DNA of 64,000 nt from Marsupella aquatica (Eukaryota; Marchantiophyta). Shown here piece by piece: positions 9,997-22,187 of this stretch. The stretch's first letter is position 1; every line of letters starts with the position of its first letter. A program made the translations under genes and the position numbers. Where the stretch lies: assembly GCA_973895155.1 (NCBI GenBank), contig OZ316893.1, positions 1,178,001-1,242,000 on the forward strand, in the 5' to 3' direction. Under the pieces are notes generated by a model. The model was not told the DNA's origin. It searched no databases and saw only the letters and a program-made list of their open reading frames with translations.

Positions 9997-12900
9997 ATGC
10001 TCGCTAATATAAGCAAATTGTTCAAGAAAGGGGCCTCTTCTCCCTCCTCCAAAGATAGGCCAAATCGGTTCTCCGTTGACAGCGATCATCCGGGAGCAAA
10101 AGCACAGGGATCTTCACGGGGCACTTCACAGTCAGGCTCGCGAGGAAGGGGGCGCAGCAGGGAAGGAAAGGATTACAGCAACGGAGATTTAGGACCGTAT
10201 TCTCTCGGGACAGATTCACCTTCTCATAGTGAACATTATGCCAACGGACAATCGCCGACCTCACCACGTGCTGCCATGGACTTTGATGGGGCATACTTCC
10301 TAACGATTGACAGGTCGTCATCTTCGGCTCCAGCTCATCCATTCGTGAATGGGAAGCCTGTCACTGATCCGAAGGTTTTGCAGTTGTTAGGGGCCGGGAA
10401 GCCTGTCACTGACCCAAAGGTTTTGCAACTGTTAAAAGCTTCAGAAGTTGACGAATGGATCTCTCCGAAGGGCTACGAGAGATACGAATTTTCAATTCCT
10501 CATGACGAAGAACGCGACGTCGCTGGAGTCTCCTGGCCCCAGAAATCTGAGCTCCCTCCGTCATTCGAGTTCGCTCGACCCACGGGCCAGGCAGTGGGTG
10601 AGGACAACGATCTCCTGGGTGACGGGATTCATTATCCTGATACTGGAACGAGCTCTTCTCCCAGTAGACCTGATTTGGATTTGCCGCATGCTTTCCCGTT
10701 CGGTCAGGCTAATCGATCTTTCGGAGAGGAAAGCTCTCAGGAGAATGGGACAGCTACAGGGAGCGAAGAGGAGAACTCTGTGGATTCTGTCGAAGTCCTT
10801 CCTGCCCCCGCACGAAGGCTACCACCTGTGCAAACAACATTCCGTCCTTCGAGTCCAAGACCCTCGATGGATCTCTCCAGCCACAGCCCACGACTACATC
10901 ATAGTCCGGAGCGAAGGTCCTTTGGCTCTAACAATACGCGTCCAGAAGGGGTCTCCTGGGGATCCAATGGCTCGGTAAGTCCGAGATGGGCGTACGGGGG
11001 CCAGCTAAGCCCCGGGAGAGGCAGTCGAACTCTGCACCCACTACCTGCACCTCCAACCAATTCTTCTCCATCTCCGCGTGGTACAGTTCATGCACGGGGA
11101 GGTGGACCTTCTTGGATAGAGATACCTAACCAGCGAGTAGCAAGTAGGGACTGGCAATCGCCGGTGTTCCAACAAGTGCAGTCACCTACTCATCACCGGT
11201 CTCATCCTCGATTGCCCTCACATCTCTCTCCCGTAGTTTCACCTCTTCCTTCTCCCCCGCGTTCACCAATTTCGTCTCCTCGACCATCTTTTCCACCTCG
11301 TTCGTGGTCTCCTCTGCCCGCTCCTCCTCTCCCAGTTCATTCTTCTTATCAATCACCTCCCAGGTCACCATCGCGGGTACCAAGAACCTTAACGAAATGG
11401 AAAAAAATTAAGCAAATCGGAGTAGGCTCTTTCGGCACTGTGCACGAGGCAATAAATTTGTAAGTATCTCTGAATTTCTGCCTCGCCTGGAAGTTGTCTG
11501 TACTCTAATGATAACCCATACTAAACGATTGTCACATTCTTGACAAGAGAACCATTCGTGCTATTGTCAGTGAATAATCGAGCCTTTGGCAAATCTGGGA
11601 CTGGAAAAGCTGTGCCTCTCCGTAACCTTTCTCCCTGAATCCTAACAATTGGGCATCTTTACGCGTGATTACGGACATTAACCAGCGTTCTTTTATCTGC
11701 CATGTGCTTTCGTAGAGATGATGGGAGTTTTTTTGCTGTGAAAGTCAGTCACGATGAAAGTATACCAGCCGAAATTCAAAAGGTAATTTCGTTACGGATT
11801 TCTTACACCAGTCATTGTGACTTCATTACTTCCGCTTCTATATTCAGGACGTAGCTGACGAGGTTATCCGCATCTCATGAAGGTTCATAGATTTTTTCTC
11901 ACGTTGTGGCTGGGAATTAAGAATCTGGAGTAACTTATCAGAGTTATTCTACTGGTGCAGGAAATAGAAGTTTTAAGTATGTTGAGACACCCCAATGTTG
12001 TGCAATATTATGGAACGGCAATGGTACTTGCTCTTACTCTTCCTTTAATACTTGGATCTCATTGAGGATTGGGTTCTATAAGCTTTCAGCAAATATTAGG
12101 ACTTACACAAAACCTATCAGAACCGAACTGTGGATTGCAGCTGATTTGTGACGTTAAGGGTTGCAATTGGAGTCTTCTGTGAAATGGCTCGTTTTTCCCA
12201 AATCGGTGTTCTTCTTTACCGTGTACCTGATATCAACGGGTTACAATATCTCACACTTCACAATGAGTGTCCTTGCTGAAGAGGCCTCCAGTAACACATG
12301 CTCTGTTTTATGTGTAAATCCGGCAGGAAGATGGTCATCTATGCATATTTTTGGAGTTAATGCAGAATTCCCTTCAATCTATCATCAAGGTTTTTCAACA
12401 TTTTGATGAAACTTTGATCAGCACTTATACCCGACAAATTTTACAAGGCCTTGAATATTTGCATCGGAAAAACACTATCCATAGGTGAATATACGACAAT
12501 CTTCCCTGTCTTTTGCCTTGAGCTCCATTGATCAATGACATTGAAATATATGCATGCAGCACGAGTGCAATCTTGTTGGCGTGGTTGCCTGGAAGCTCAC
12601 TGTCAAGCTAGGTTCTTATGCAGCAATGTTATGTTAGAGATGGGTCCATGTTCCGTTCAGCCGTAACCTTTTTTAATCTACTCTAACTTTCAGTTCTCTA
12701 TTCTATGTGATAAACATCAGTGGGAAAGGGCTTACTTTCAGTCTGGAATTATTTATCGTACTCAATACATGTATGTGATAAGAAGGGGGTAATTCAAGGT
12801 CGTTGTCATTGATTGTCAGTGGATCTAACTACGACATAACTGTATTTGAAATTTATTTTAGAACTCATAGGTGGTAGCCCAGCCATGAGTTCATCTGTCA

Positions 12901-14409
12901 GTGAATTGCACTTGATTTGTGTCAATGCTAGCACGATACAGTTTCTGGCTAATCTGTTTGACAGCATTGTTGTGTAACCCTTCTTCTGCTTAGTTCTATT
13001 TGTTTTTACACTCGGATACCTTCCAACTGCGAAAGCTCCCCTGGCTTTCAATAATGCGCCTCTCTCGTGTGGAACTTCCAGGGACATCAAGTGTGCCAAC
13101 ATATTGGTTGACAAAGATGGCCAAGTAAAGCTTGCTGACTTCGGTTTGGCGAAGGAGGTATGAATCTAACGCCTATTTTACGTTGTGATTAAATGTACCT
13201 CAAGGTTTCTAAATAGTTTACAGAGCGAGGCTTCTCAAACCACATGAACCTTGTATGATTAGCACACATACCTTATGTGCAGGGTTAGCATGCAGGGATA
13301 TTGATTTCTCCAGAGCTGATAGCTTTTTAGGCCAGGTTTAGGCTGTTGTAGTATCCCTTGCGTTCGTAGCTCACTTTGTTTCCATTGATGCAGGTTGGCA
13401 TATCACTCGCCACTTCTTGTAAAGGAACCCCATACTTCATGGCTCCGGAGGTTGGTATACTTGTTCTGTAAAACCTTGCAAGCAGTGCTCAAGAATGACT
13501 CATAACGTTGTTGTAAAAGTTATAGCACTTTTTTAGTTGTGGTAAATACTTGTAATAGGCACAGGCTTCTGCATTTGTTGCAAGATAAGTTGTCAATGGA
13601 GTGCGTTTGCGCACCTCTTTCAAATGAAGGCATATATCAGAAGTTGGAAAGCCATGTTGAAGCAATGTGTGCAATCCAGCCACTGTCTTTATTCCGAGTT
13701 TTGCTGGGTATGGTATATAGGGCTCACAACTGTTGACTAAAGGAGAGTTAAAAAAGTTCTCGTTACTCTGCCTCAAATTAGTGTTGTAAATCTTTGTGGA
13801 TTCTTTGGCCATTAACTGGAACCGTTTTACAGATTCTCAAACCTCACTCTGCCACCAAACGAGGTTATGGCCTTCCGGTAGACATTTGGAGCCTTGGGTG
13901 TACAGTCCTTGAGATGGCAGATGGACAGCCACCGTGGAGCTTTCTGAAAGGGGTGAGTCTTCTCCTCCGGTCAAAAATAGTAGTCGGTAGTAAGCAGGAG
14001 TGGGGTAATATTCTCTTCATGGCCAGGGGATAATGTAGCATACAAAAGGGTTACTCAGCTTCAATTTGAGCTGGAACAGTTGAGAAACCAGCGTCAGTGG
14101 GTCTTCAGTGGAAGATTATGAATTCTTTCATGGCTATATTATTACATCGCTGATCATAACCTTTGTTGGCATGTTGTTGGGTTTGGGCAGTTTTCCTTCT
14201 TTTTCAAGCTTAACAAAGGAGAACTACCTCCCATTCCGCAGCACCTGAGCCAATGTTGCCAAGATTTCATCAAACAGTGCTTGCAGTTTAGACCACAAGA
14301 CAGGCCTACTGCATCACAATTACTTTTTCATCCATTTGTTGCAAACGCTCCTGCAACGGCTGCGGCAGCTGCATTTGTATCTCCTTCACCTGCAGCTATG
14401 TACATGTAA
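9997..14409 (+). CDS. MAP kinase kinase kinase, MEKK1-type
   Basis: Eight coding exons join in phase: 9997-11459, 11716-11782, 11961-12023, 12327-12484, 13082-13157, 13394-13450, 13833-13952 and 14191-14409. They give about 740 residues. The long first exon encodes a Ser/Pro-rich N-terminal arm (residues 1-465), probably disordered, as in plant MEKKs. The kinase domain begins near W468: glycine loop GVGSFG (475-480), lysine AVK (K497), HRDIKCAN catalytic loop (583-590), DFG (603-605), activation loop with SCKGTPYF, and APE (626-628). The spacing, HRDIKCAN and [12 protein letters not shown] match MEKK1-subfamily MAPKKKs, which phosphorylate MAPKKs in stress and developmental cascades in the cytoplasm. 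Oddities are a 15-residue tandem duplication ([13 protein letters not shown]) at about residues 119-148 and an unusually altered [10 protein letters not shown] after the P+1 lobe. No other family fits. Exact orthology to a named gene is not claimed. Confidence 0.9.
10351..10440 (+). repeat. 45-bp in-frame tandem duplication inside MAPKKK exon 1
   Basis: Copies 10351-10395 and 10396-10440 both start GGGAAGCCTGTCACTGA and encode [13 protein letters not shown] plus two variable residues. The phase is preserved, so the protein simply gains 15 residues. Confidence 0.85.
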
Positions 14410-14640
14410 TTTCTTTTCTTATGACCACAATTCATTGACCGACAAGACAATAAGAGAAGGGAGTTGCGTCTGATTCGTTTTTGTGTCATCTCATCAACGA
14501 GAAGTGAGTCTGTCTGTATCAGCGACTGCGATCGACGTTGGTCATGAAACCAATCTTACCATGTCTATCACGAAACAGTGAGAATGCTGACAAAACAGAG
14601 TAGAGGTTCCTGCTGACGCCGAAACTATGAGCTATAGGCA

Positions 14641-15183
14641 ATGTCTGAAGTGGGTGGAAGGTTGGCAAGTGCTATGCATTTTTCGATGATAGAGTTTCCG
14701 AATATATACGTTGATCGAAGTATGAGCGGTGAAATGTTTTCTCAAGGTGTGAACGGTGGTGTTTATTGTAGGAGAAGCGCGCTTGCTGAGGGGTATCAAG
14801 GCAGGTACGGAGAGGGCCACCAGAAGAGGAATGGGACAATTACTTCAGATCTGCAAAGGCCTGATTCACCACATCGCAGACACGATTTGCAACATCACAG
14901 ACCGGATTCGCAACATCATAGACCAGATTCGCCACATCACTGGCCGGATTCACAACATTACAGGCCGGACTCACAACATCACAGGCCGGATTTGCAACAT
15001 CAAAGACCTGATTTACAGCAAAATAGACCCACACTCCAGCGATGCCAGCGATTGGATAGATCACTAAATAGGAGTTCCAGTAACCCGATTACGGGCACGG
15101 GCGCAGGCACGGGCACAGGCACAGGCACAGGCACATATGAACTCCCAGAGAGTCCACGCTCTGTATCATCTGAAGCAGCTTCC
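14641..15183 (+). CDS. uncharacterised ORF with a 7-residue repeat, possibly a first or 3' exon
   Basis: An open frame starting at ATG 14641 reaches a GTAAGTAA splice-donor-like site at 15184, after about 181 codons. The middle is a 21-bp minisatellite encoding about eight copies of a His/Pro/Asp unit (HHRPDSQ-like). It is followed by a GT-rich stretch from a hexanucleotide GGCACG/GGCACA repeat. The ends (MSEVGGRLASAMHF and ELPESPRSVSSEAASCK) are not repetitive. It lies 230 bp after the MAPKKK stop, so it could be that gene's 3' untranslated region or the start of another gene whose later exons I cannot find. I do not recognise a domain. Confidence 0.3.
14862..15030 (+). repeat. 21-bp minisatellite, about eight copies
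   Basis: The unit is roughly CAACATCACAGRCCGGATTYG, repeated head to tail with a few substitutions and no indels, so every frame stays in register. A second array with 6-bp units (GGCACG/GGCACA) follows at about 15094-15135. Confidence 0.85.
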
Positions 15184-17308
15184 TGTAAGTAATTGCTACC
15201 TCCTACTTAACTGGAAAAGTGTCTGAAATATTGTCAGTGCTGTTGGAGAACTTAACACGATTTAATCAAACTTTAAAGGATCAGTGACTGAAAGAATGAT
15301 TTCTCGTAATAAATCAAGATGCTAACATGTTACAGGAGACGATAAAGTTTTCTATGTGAAATATTAAACTTTAATGTATCTCTAGCCTCTAAAACATTCA
15401 ATAGGGAAATGATCTCCTAATACCCTTCTTCCTCATCTGAAATTTCGAATAATCCATGGTTGAGCCCTGCTGCTCAATAGAGGAGGACGTTTGAAGTGAG
15501 AATGAAGCATGGTTGAGATCTGGTTCGTCTCCCAAGCCACGATGAGCTGTCATTTATTGGATCAGAGAAGTCTTTGAGCTAATTATTTGGAACCACTATC
15601 CGGAAAGTTACAAAAAAGCCTGTTTGTCTGAAAGCAGAGGAAAATGTCCTGCATAATCCTGATCATTTGCTCTTCCATTGGACAGACTACATTGGACAAA
15701 ATCACGGGTGGTAGTGCGAAAGCCAACTGACGCAGATTCACTTCTGCTCAAGGTATACTTATCAGTATGAAGTGGAGCTCCTGGGTAGTTCGGTTCCTTA
15801 GCTAGTTCCCAGGGTTCCTATCGAAAGAGGACGCACTAATAGTCAGTCATCAGTGTCACTTGGTTTCATTTGTCTCAATGCGAAGTTTGGTATCAGACCC
15901 GATTCATTCAGTCCCTACACACACATCCAAGATTAGCGTGTACGGCTTCACGGGTCCCATGCTTCTGATACGGTCGTAACTCAGTCATTGTTGTCGTTTA
16001 TTGCAATCAGCTCTACCTGTCAGATGTTGGAACAAGGTCGGATCCCATGCCTTGGTGTCATTGGTGTCATTTATTGCAATGAACTCAACCTTGTTGGATT
16101 GGCAGGTTCAAGTTCGACATCAATTCCCAAATTGATTATGTACAATCTCGGAACCCCGGAGCTTGGGAGGTAGCCCCATATTGTTAGTTCTTGGAATCTC
16201 GCACACTCAGAAGAATGAAATCAGTGGTAAATCATAGTAGGTCAACTACATATGCGATGAGACCTTGAGCAAGGATACCGTGTTGTCAACTTCTTCCACA
16301 CATGGCCCTATCATTATTCCGATCTGTAACCTGGAATTATTCCAGCGGGTTCTTTGAGGAGTATCAACTTCAGAGATTAGTTCCCTGGGGCACAGTGCTT
16401 GCACACAGTGGCTTCGATGGAGTTATTCCATTTAGAGTTTTCTTCTCCCAAAATTGTAGGTTATGATCCATTATTCATGTCTTCTATCCTTTCCTTAAAT
16501 TGAATTTGTAAAATATCGATGAAGCGTCTTGGAGGAGCAATTAAGATTACAGCTGTCAGTGGTACAGTTTTTCGTATTCTTTGTTACTTGATTTCAGAAA
16601 CCCTGCATTTTGTATCATATTGATAGATTCAAGCGATGTGCTACAATTCTCACCAAGTGCTACTTTACCCTTAATATTAAGAGTCGCTGGCTACAAACAT
16701 TGATTTTGCACTATAGTTGCGATGTGATGAATTTTGACGATGTTTACTATCGTCTGCTGTTGAACCTTGTCTGTACGGTCGCAGAGATGTATCTGTGGGA
16801 TCTTGTAAATTCGATTCCCCTGTTGGATGTTTTCTTCGGATCTTTACAAGACGACAGTTGGAGGCTGTAGGAAGTGTCTGATACAGAACCTTCTCGTAGC
16901 TTCGTAAGATGTATAGGGAGTGGACTGAAGAGATTAGCACTACACAGGTTAATGATAATTGCCAAGCAACATTTCGGACCTTGGGATGGTCACCCTCAGG
17001 CAAGAGGTAATCTTACTCTTTGTCGTACCAGTGCCGAATTTGGTTGTTTGACATTTAGCACTGAAATACTTATGATTCGTTAGTTGTTGTCATTACAGAA
17101 ATTGACATTTAGCAGCAAAGTACTCATGATTTACTATATGCTGTCAATATTGAAATGTTTATTATTTAATACATGTCACCATAACGAAAGGAAAATTAGA
17201 CGTAGATTGGATTGGTTGTGAAGCCCGGATGGACTTGGGCATAAAGTCAAAAAAAGATCTGGATGGCACCTTTCACAGGTTTGATTCAAATGTGATCTGG
17301 AAAACGTT
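15184..17308. other. gene-free or intronic stretch
   Basis: No exon that continues the ORF at 14641 could be found with confidence. Short ORFs at 15988 and 16610 have no recognisable content. Confidence 0.35.
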
Positions 17309-17530
17309 TCTTGATGTTTTTAGCCTGTTCTAATTCATTTACTTGGTGGCAAGCTGATGTTCATGCCCAAATTACTCAAGGTGTCGTTTGCAAAAGTAAG
17401 CATCCTACTAAAACTAGTCTCTTGATGTTTGTAGCCTCTTTTAGTTAATGTACTGGGTGAAACGCGGTTGTTTATGCCCCAGTTACTCAGGGTAACAGTT
17501 CACAAAAGTAAAGCGTCTTTTCCAGAACTG
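17309..17530. repeat. diverged tandem duplication, about 110-bp unit
   Basis: Two copies begin TCTTGATGTTT (17309 and 17419) and share TTACTYRGGGT and CAAAAGTAA words in the same order. They are clearly diverged. No coding role. Confidence 0.5.
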
Positions 17531-18519
17531 GTAATTAGTTGCCTAAAATTATTGAGGGCATCTTTTGCAAAGTGAAACGCCTGTCGTCAGTTTGCTATAA
17601 TATTTGACCACCTTTGTGCTCATCCAAAATGGAACAAACATCTTACAAAAGTCTCAAATTAATTGGAGAACATATTGGCAGATTTTAAACTTAAACAGAG
17701 ATTGAGAAATTGTCCAAGTAAATGGACATGTCTTTCAAAACCAGCACTTCATAGCTGATTTGGGCGCCTGAAAAGACTACTTGAGCATTTTTTCCAAAAA
17801 CATCATATCCTTTTGGTGAATCCAGGCACTCCATGGGGATGTGCAGGGACAACTTTTCAGTCCATACAGACTACTTGTCATTCTTGACATCATACACAAT
17901 GGAATACTCCCAAAACTTATGTAAGTTACAACAGAGGAGAAGCCAGCTCTTGCAGCTGGATGTCTCAATTTCACTTGCATTGGATTTGAACCAAAAATTT
18001 GCCTAGCGCCTAAACAAGATGTGAGTTCTAGGAGGCACAGCGGCAGTCAAGCTCAAAATACTCCCTACAAGTAAATGCCACAAGTAGAAGCCCAACTGCC
18101 AAGTGGTTTTAATTGGGCCAATAATTCATGCTGAGTGATCTTCATATGAGTGTTTGCTGGCACAGAGTGTCCAGGCTGTCAACCTTCAATTGACTGGCCC
18201 CTTGAGTTGGAGAGACTGGCCCCTTGAGTTGCAGAGATTGGGAGAGCTGGCTTGAATGCCAAAGGGGGCCAACTCTATCTTGAGCAAGATCTAAGCAAAC
18301 TCTAGGCTGTAGGAACGCCTTGGCACTCCCTTCCATTGCGGTGAAGTCATACATGTACTTCGTGACCTTCCCACTCCCCTTTCCCACCCACATAGCTCTT
18401 CCCTTCTCTTTCTTTGACTTGCCATTCACCCAACGTCCATCTTCGCTCCCCACTTTCTTAGCTCTAGATTTTTTGTTCAAACTCTCCTTTTTGCCCATAT
18501 TCTTTGGCAACCATCTTCC
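17531..18519. other. gene-free spacer
   Basis: A 129-codon minus-strand ORF (18142-18531) rich in Lys has no family resemblance and overlaps the start of a MITE. I do not accept it as a gene. A short direct repeat TGGCCCCTTGAGTTG occurs at about 18194 and 18218. Confidence 0.4.
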
Positions 18520-18691
18520 TTTAACCTCCACTGGCCATATATATAAAGGGAAGGATCCAAGATTTCTCCCTTTTTCACATTACACTTATTACTCTCCACT
18601 TTGCTCCACAATTTCAGGAAAAGTGTACTATTAGAGGTTAGAGGTGAAACCTGGTGGATCCAGATTTTGTCATGACTAGTGGTGGTTTAAA
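18520..18691. mobile_element. MITE-like element, three-copy family (copy A)
   Basis: The left end TTTAACCTCCACTGGCC is inverted-complementary to the right end GACTAGTGGTGGTTTAA. The interior shares CTTTTTCAC, CTCCACA, TTCAGGAAA and TTTTGTCATG with the copy at 56689-56826. No coding capacity and no obvious target duplication. Confidence 0.55.
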
Positions 18692-19964
18692 CCTCAACTG
18701 CCTCTATCTCATCTACCACTTACCTGTAGCTCTCATTGTCCGTACTATACACTCACACACAATCATGTATATGAAATGTTTTCTGGCAATATGGGTCATT
18801 TTGCGGAATCTGCAACCCTCATTGTCATCTCATGTCTTCATCATAGGGGTCAGTCTATGGCTCAAAAATGTTGATAGACTAGCAAAGACAGCTTCCACAA
18901 ATAGTTTACATTTTGCCCGAAATTTGATAAGAAAAGACACCATCTTTTATTGTCTGAAAATGGTCGGGCACTCAGTGAGGTAGGGCATGAAGCAGAGTAG
19001 ATTATCCTACACTTGCACTGTCCTGGATCGACCCACTCCACGATGGTGAATGGCAGAGACATCGATATTATTATTGGGACGAGACTTCTCGAAGGCGATG
19101 AGTGTTACAGAACGGTGAGCAAGTTTCATTATGAATTTCTCTGAATATCTCTGAATTACATCTTCAACCCAATTGGGATGATACCACCAATCCTCACATC
19201 ACATCAAGACATTCGCGTACTCTCAAAGGTGGGGGCCTCACCTGCACAAAAACCAGTTTCTAGGAGTCTTTGTGATCCCAAAGTTTACTCCGGAATTGAC
19301 TGCAATGTCAACATTAGCACACCGGCCTCGGGGTGCGTCATTCAGGTGTGATTTCCAGATCGTCTCTGGAATCGAATGATGGAGGCGGTTCAGGGCCAAA
19401 CGTATCCCATGGTGATTCGAGGAAGAAAAAGGTGCGCTTCCTGTTCCTCAGAACCGGCACCTGCATAATTCTGAAGTATGTTATGCGTTATCCAAAACGC
19501 ACTTTCATTATCCGACCTCAAATGAACATGAAAAGCAGACACTTGAAGTTCAAGAAGAGGACTAACACAGTCTAAAGAGCTATGGGATTTTATACAGTTG
19601 ATCCTGACCTCTACAACTTCGTCATAGCGGCAAGTAGACCAACAATCACAGCTTTGTAAAGAGGCATGGTAGGGATCCTCAGCTACGACTACAACCCACT
19701 AAGGCTCGAATCATGCTTAGTGCACTCATTGAGAAACAGCTGCCTTGTGACTATAAACCCCCATCCTGGACAAACGAGACTAAAGTAAATACTAGATGCG
19801 ATTCTCCAACCATCTGGTTAAGATTTGTTCCCTTTTCTTTGACCAGAGCTGAGGATAAGAAAATGGATAAGAAAATGGAATCAGTTGTAGTGTTCTACAC
19901 ATCCAGAGTGTGGACAGCACTGGCAAAAGCAGTATTTGGGTTCGTTTTAAGGTTATAGTGGGGT
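18692..19964. other. gene-free spacer
   Basis: No exon, RNA or repeat recognised. The DUF1499 gene's minus-strand 3' end lies just to the right, so part of this stretch is probably its 3' untranslated region. Confidence 0.4.
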
Positions 19965-21697
19965 TCATCCATCCAGTGCTAACACAATTTCACACATGAA
20001 AGGGATCATGAAAGACAATTTCACCTGCTCCCAGGTCAAGGACTCCCTGATTGCCTCCAGTCTCTTCCTATTTCGGTCCTTGTCGTCTGAATTTTTCGCT
20101 CGGGATGCGGACCTTAGAACGACAGTTGCATCCTCCTTCGGGTTGCTGAACAGGAATTCCACATCGTCCACGACTCCTTCTTTCGATGTGAAAACCGCAT
20201 GGACATATCTATACAAATAGATTGCCCACCACATGCAATCACCGTTTCTTTCAGAACAACATGAAACTTCTAATTGATTTTACACTCCTAAACAATCCTT
20301 CGGAAAAGAATGAAGGGCAGAGGACAGTGATTTTTGAAGAGACTTTATGATTCATATCCAACGCTTCGACGAAATGATAAATTACTTCACTCTCACATAT
20401 GGACTACAGAATCGTTCGTCTTCCCTCACTCGCAAATTCCTCAAACCCGAAGGGAAATTCAGCTGAATGGAATAGGTGATTAAGTGCAGTACCTTTCTCC
20501 TTGTTCTTCAATTTGGGCACCAGAGCTCAATAGCACTTCCCTGAGTTTCTCAAGAGCAAATGGAAGCTTGCCTGGAAATTCCCATGGTGCCACAAAGAAC
20601 CTCGGTCTATGAAACAAATCATAGGAACGAAAATTACTCATATAACAAATGAGGTCGGTTCGGCAACCTTCAGCACACAGTGCTCCCCATCAAAGCACTA
20701 CACTACATGTCTAGCTGGGTCGAACCAGGGAAATGGGAAATTGCCACGAGTTAAATTAGACTTGCAGCCAGCCTTTCGGACTATGTCACCCAGGTCGTTC
20801 TTTGACGAGAATTGGATAATTGGTGAGCATTTTAATAGTTTACAGATTTGTTAGATGAGCATTCCATAATGAGATATGGAAGGATCTTCTTATGTTGCCT
20901 TTGAGATGAGTGAATTCCTTTAGAAGTGACTGTCAATTTTAAAACTGATCAGTAAACCCATTTAGCATAGCAAAATGATGACTTCCAAAGTTGCTTGTTT
21001 GTTTCCCGTCTTGACTAAGTTCGAGCAGCTGCAGGACCAGACTCGGACTAGGCTCAATTTCAACAAACCTGTCATCAAAGGACGAAACACAATTCGCAGT
21101 GGCATTGCAGGAGCCTAGAGTCTCGTCCACAACTCCGATGCAGGTTGCACAAGTCCCCTTCGACGGCTCCAATTGCTCCAGCTGCGCCTTGTCCCAGGGA
21201 AAGGCAGCTGGAAGTTCGAATCCCACGGCAGCCATGGCCTCTGCGCTGACCGCTTCCTCTTGATGGAGAAGAAGGCTAAGAGACATAAAGAACATAGCGG
21301 CCATAGCCGTTCGTCTATAGGACCGTCCATTTTGAGCAAATTCGTCAGCTCTTTCACAGACAAAATTAATCTTGTCGAGAACAACCCGTTCACAATCTTC
21401 TGTAAAGTGGCGGAATGACCTCTTCGCATCGTTCACTCGAGGGATTTCACATTTGAAGCTGGTTGATAATGATGATAATGATGATGATGATGGTTCGGAC
21501 CCGGCAGCAACCACACCGAACGAGGAAGTCAGGAGGCGTCCAGAAGCAGGGTGGAACAGCAATCTTCGGCTGCGTCCTGCTGCAGCAATTGATGATGTGT
21601 ATTCTCGTAGCGCTAATTTACAAATGCCTGCATGCTGCCGAAGTCCGAGAAGCCCGGGTGCATGAAGCTGCTGCAGCAGGGAGGCCATTCTGAACAA
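19965..21697 (-). CDS. DUF1499-family protein with a plastid/thylakoid-lumen type leader
   Basis: Three minus-strand exons join in phase: 21697-21069, 20606-20493 and 20208-19965, about 328 residues. The Ser/Arg-rich first 80 residues look like a plastid transit peptide. A second signal follows: twin arginines (R128-R129), a hydrophobic run (131-144) and an alanine motif near 152-154. This is the layout of Tat-routed thylakoid lumen proteins. The mature part opens with TCATCIGVVDETLGSC and CVSSFDDR. It continues RPRFFVAPWEF, then DDVEFLF and RSASR, and finally NRKRLEAIRESL, the order I recall for plant DUF1499 proteins. The biochemical function is unknown. The last exon could alternatively splice after WEQ (GTGAAA donor near 20032), so the C-terminus is uncertain. 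Assignment rests on remembered family pattern. Confidence 0.75.
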
Positions 21698-22111
21698 TGC
21701 GCTTTCACAACATGCAATGCAGGGTCAAATCATGAATCCGAGCTTGAAATTGCACAACAATTGCAGAAGGGATCTTCTGAATGCGTCGATTGCAAGGACA
21801 ACACATCCCAGCAACTAAATTCTCCCGTCTTAAAGCACAGGTTTCTCGATTCGAAAGAGAGTCTCAACCTTCCTTTGTTTTCTGGATATTGGCTGGCTAT
21901 AGTACATTGCTCCCTTGATACATGAGGATCAAATTTTCCTTTACCTGCATTTCTTGAGCACTTATTGAGCACTTGGACATAAATGTCATTTGCTCAGCAA
22001 GAACTTGGCAGCAATATAATGGCATTTGCTCAGCAAGATGGGCATGGATCAAGACAAGTGGACACCTGAAGGCAGAACTATTATAGCAAGAGCTGTTAAT
22101 TTGTTTGAAGA
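21698..22111. other. spacer, probable promoter of the minus-strand DUF1499 gene
   Basis: Sequence just upstream of the start codon. No specific motif can be defended. The only other feature is a short AATGGCATTTGCTCAGCAAGA-like repeat near 21990-22040. Confidence 0.3.
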
Positions 22112-22187
22112 GCCACTAGCCATGACAAAAACCTGGTTTCACCATTTTAGTACCTTTTTTTCTGAAATTGTGGCTAGCGGTGGTTTA
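22112..22187. mobile_element. MITE-like fragment, three-copy family (copy B)
   Basis: Short version with ends CCACTAGCCA and TGGCTAGCGGTGG. Its left part is the reverse complement of the right end of the 56.7-kb copy (GGTGAAA, TTTTTGTCATGGCTAGTGG), so it is inverted or internally deleted relative to that copy. Confidence 0.45.

Noticed and set aside
18142-18531. 129-codon Lys-rich minus-strand ORF
   Set aside because: Overlaps a MITE end, contains a low-complexity basic stretch and has no homologue I recognise.
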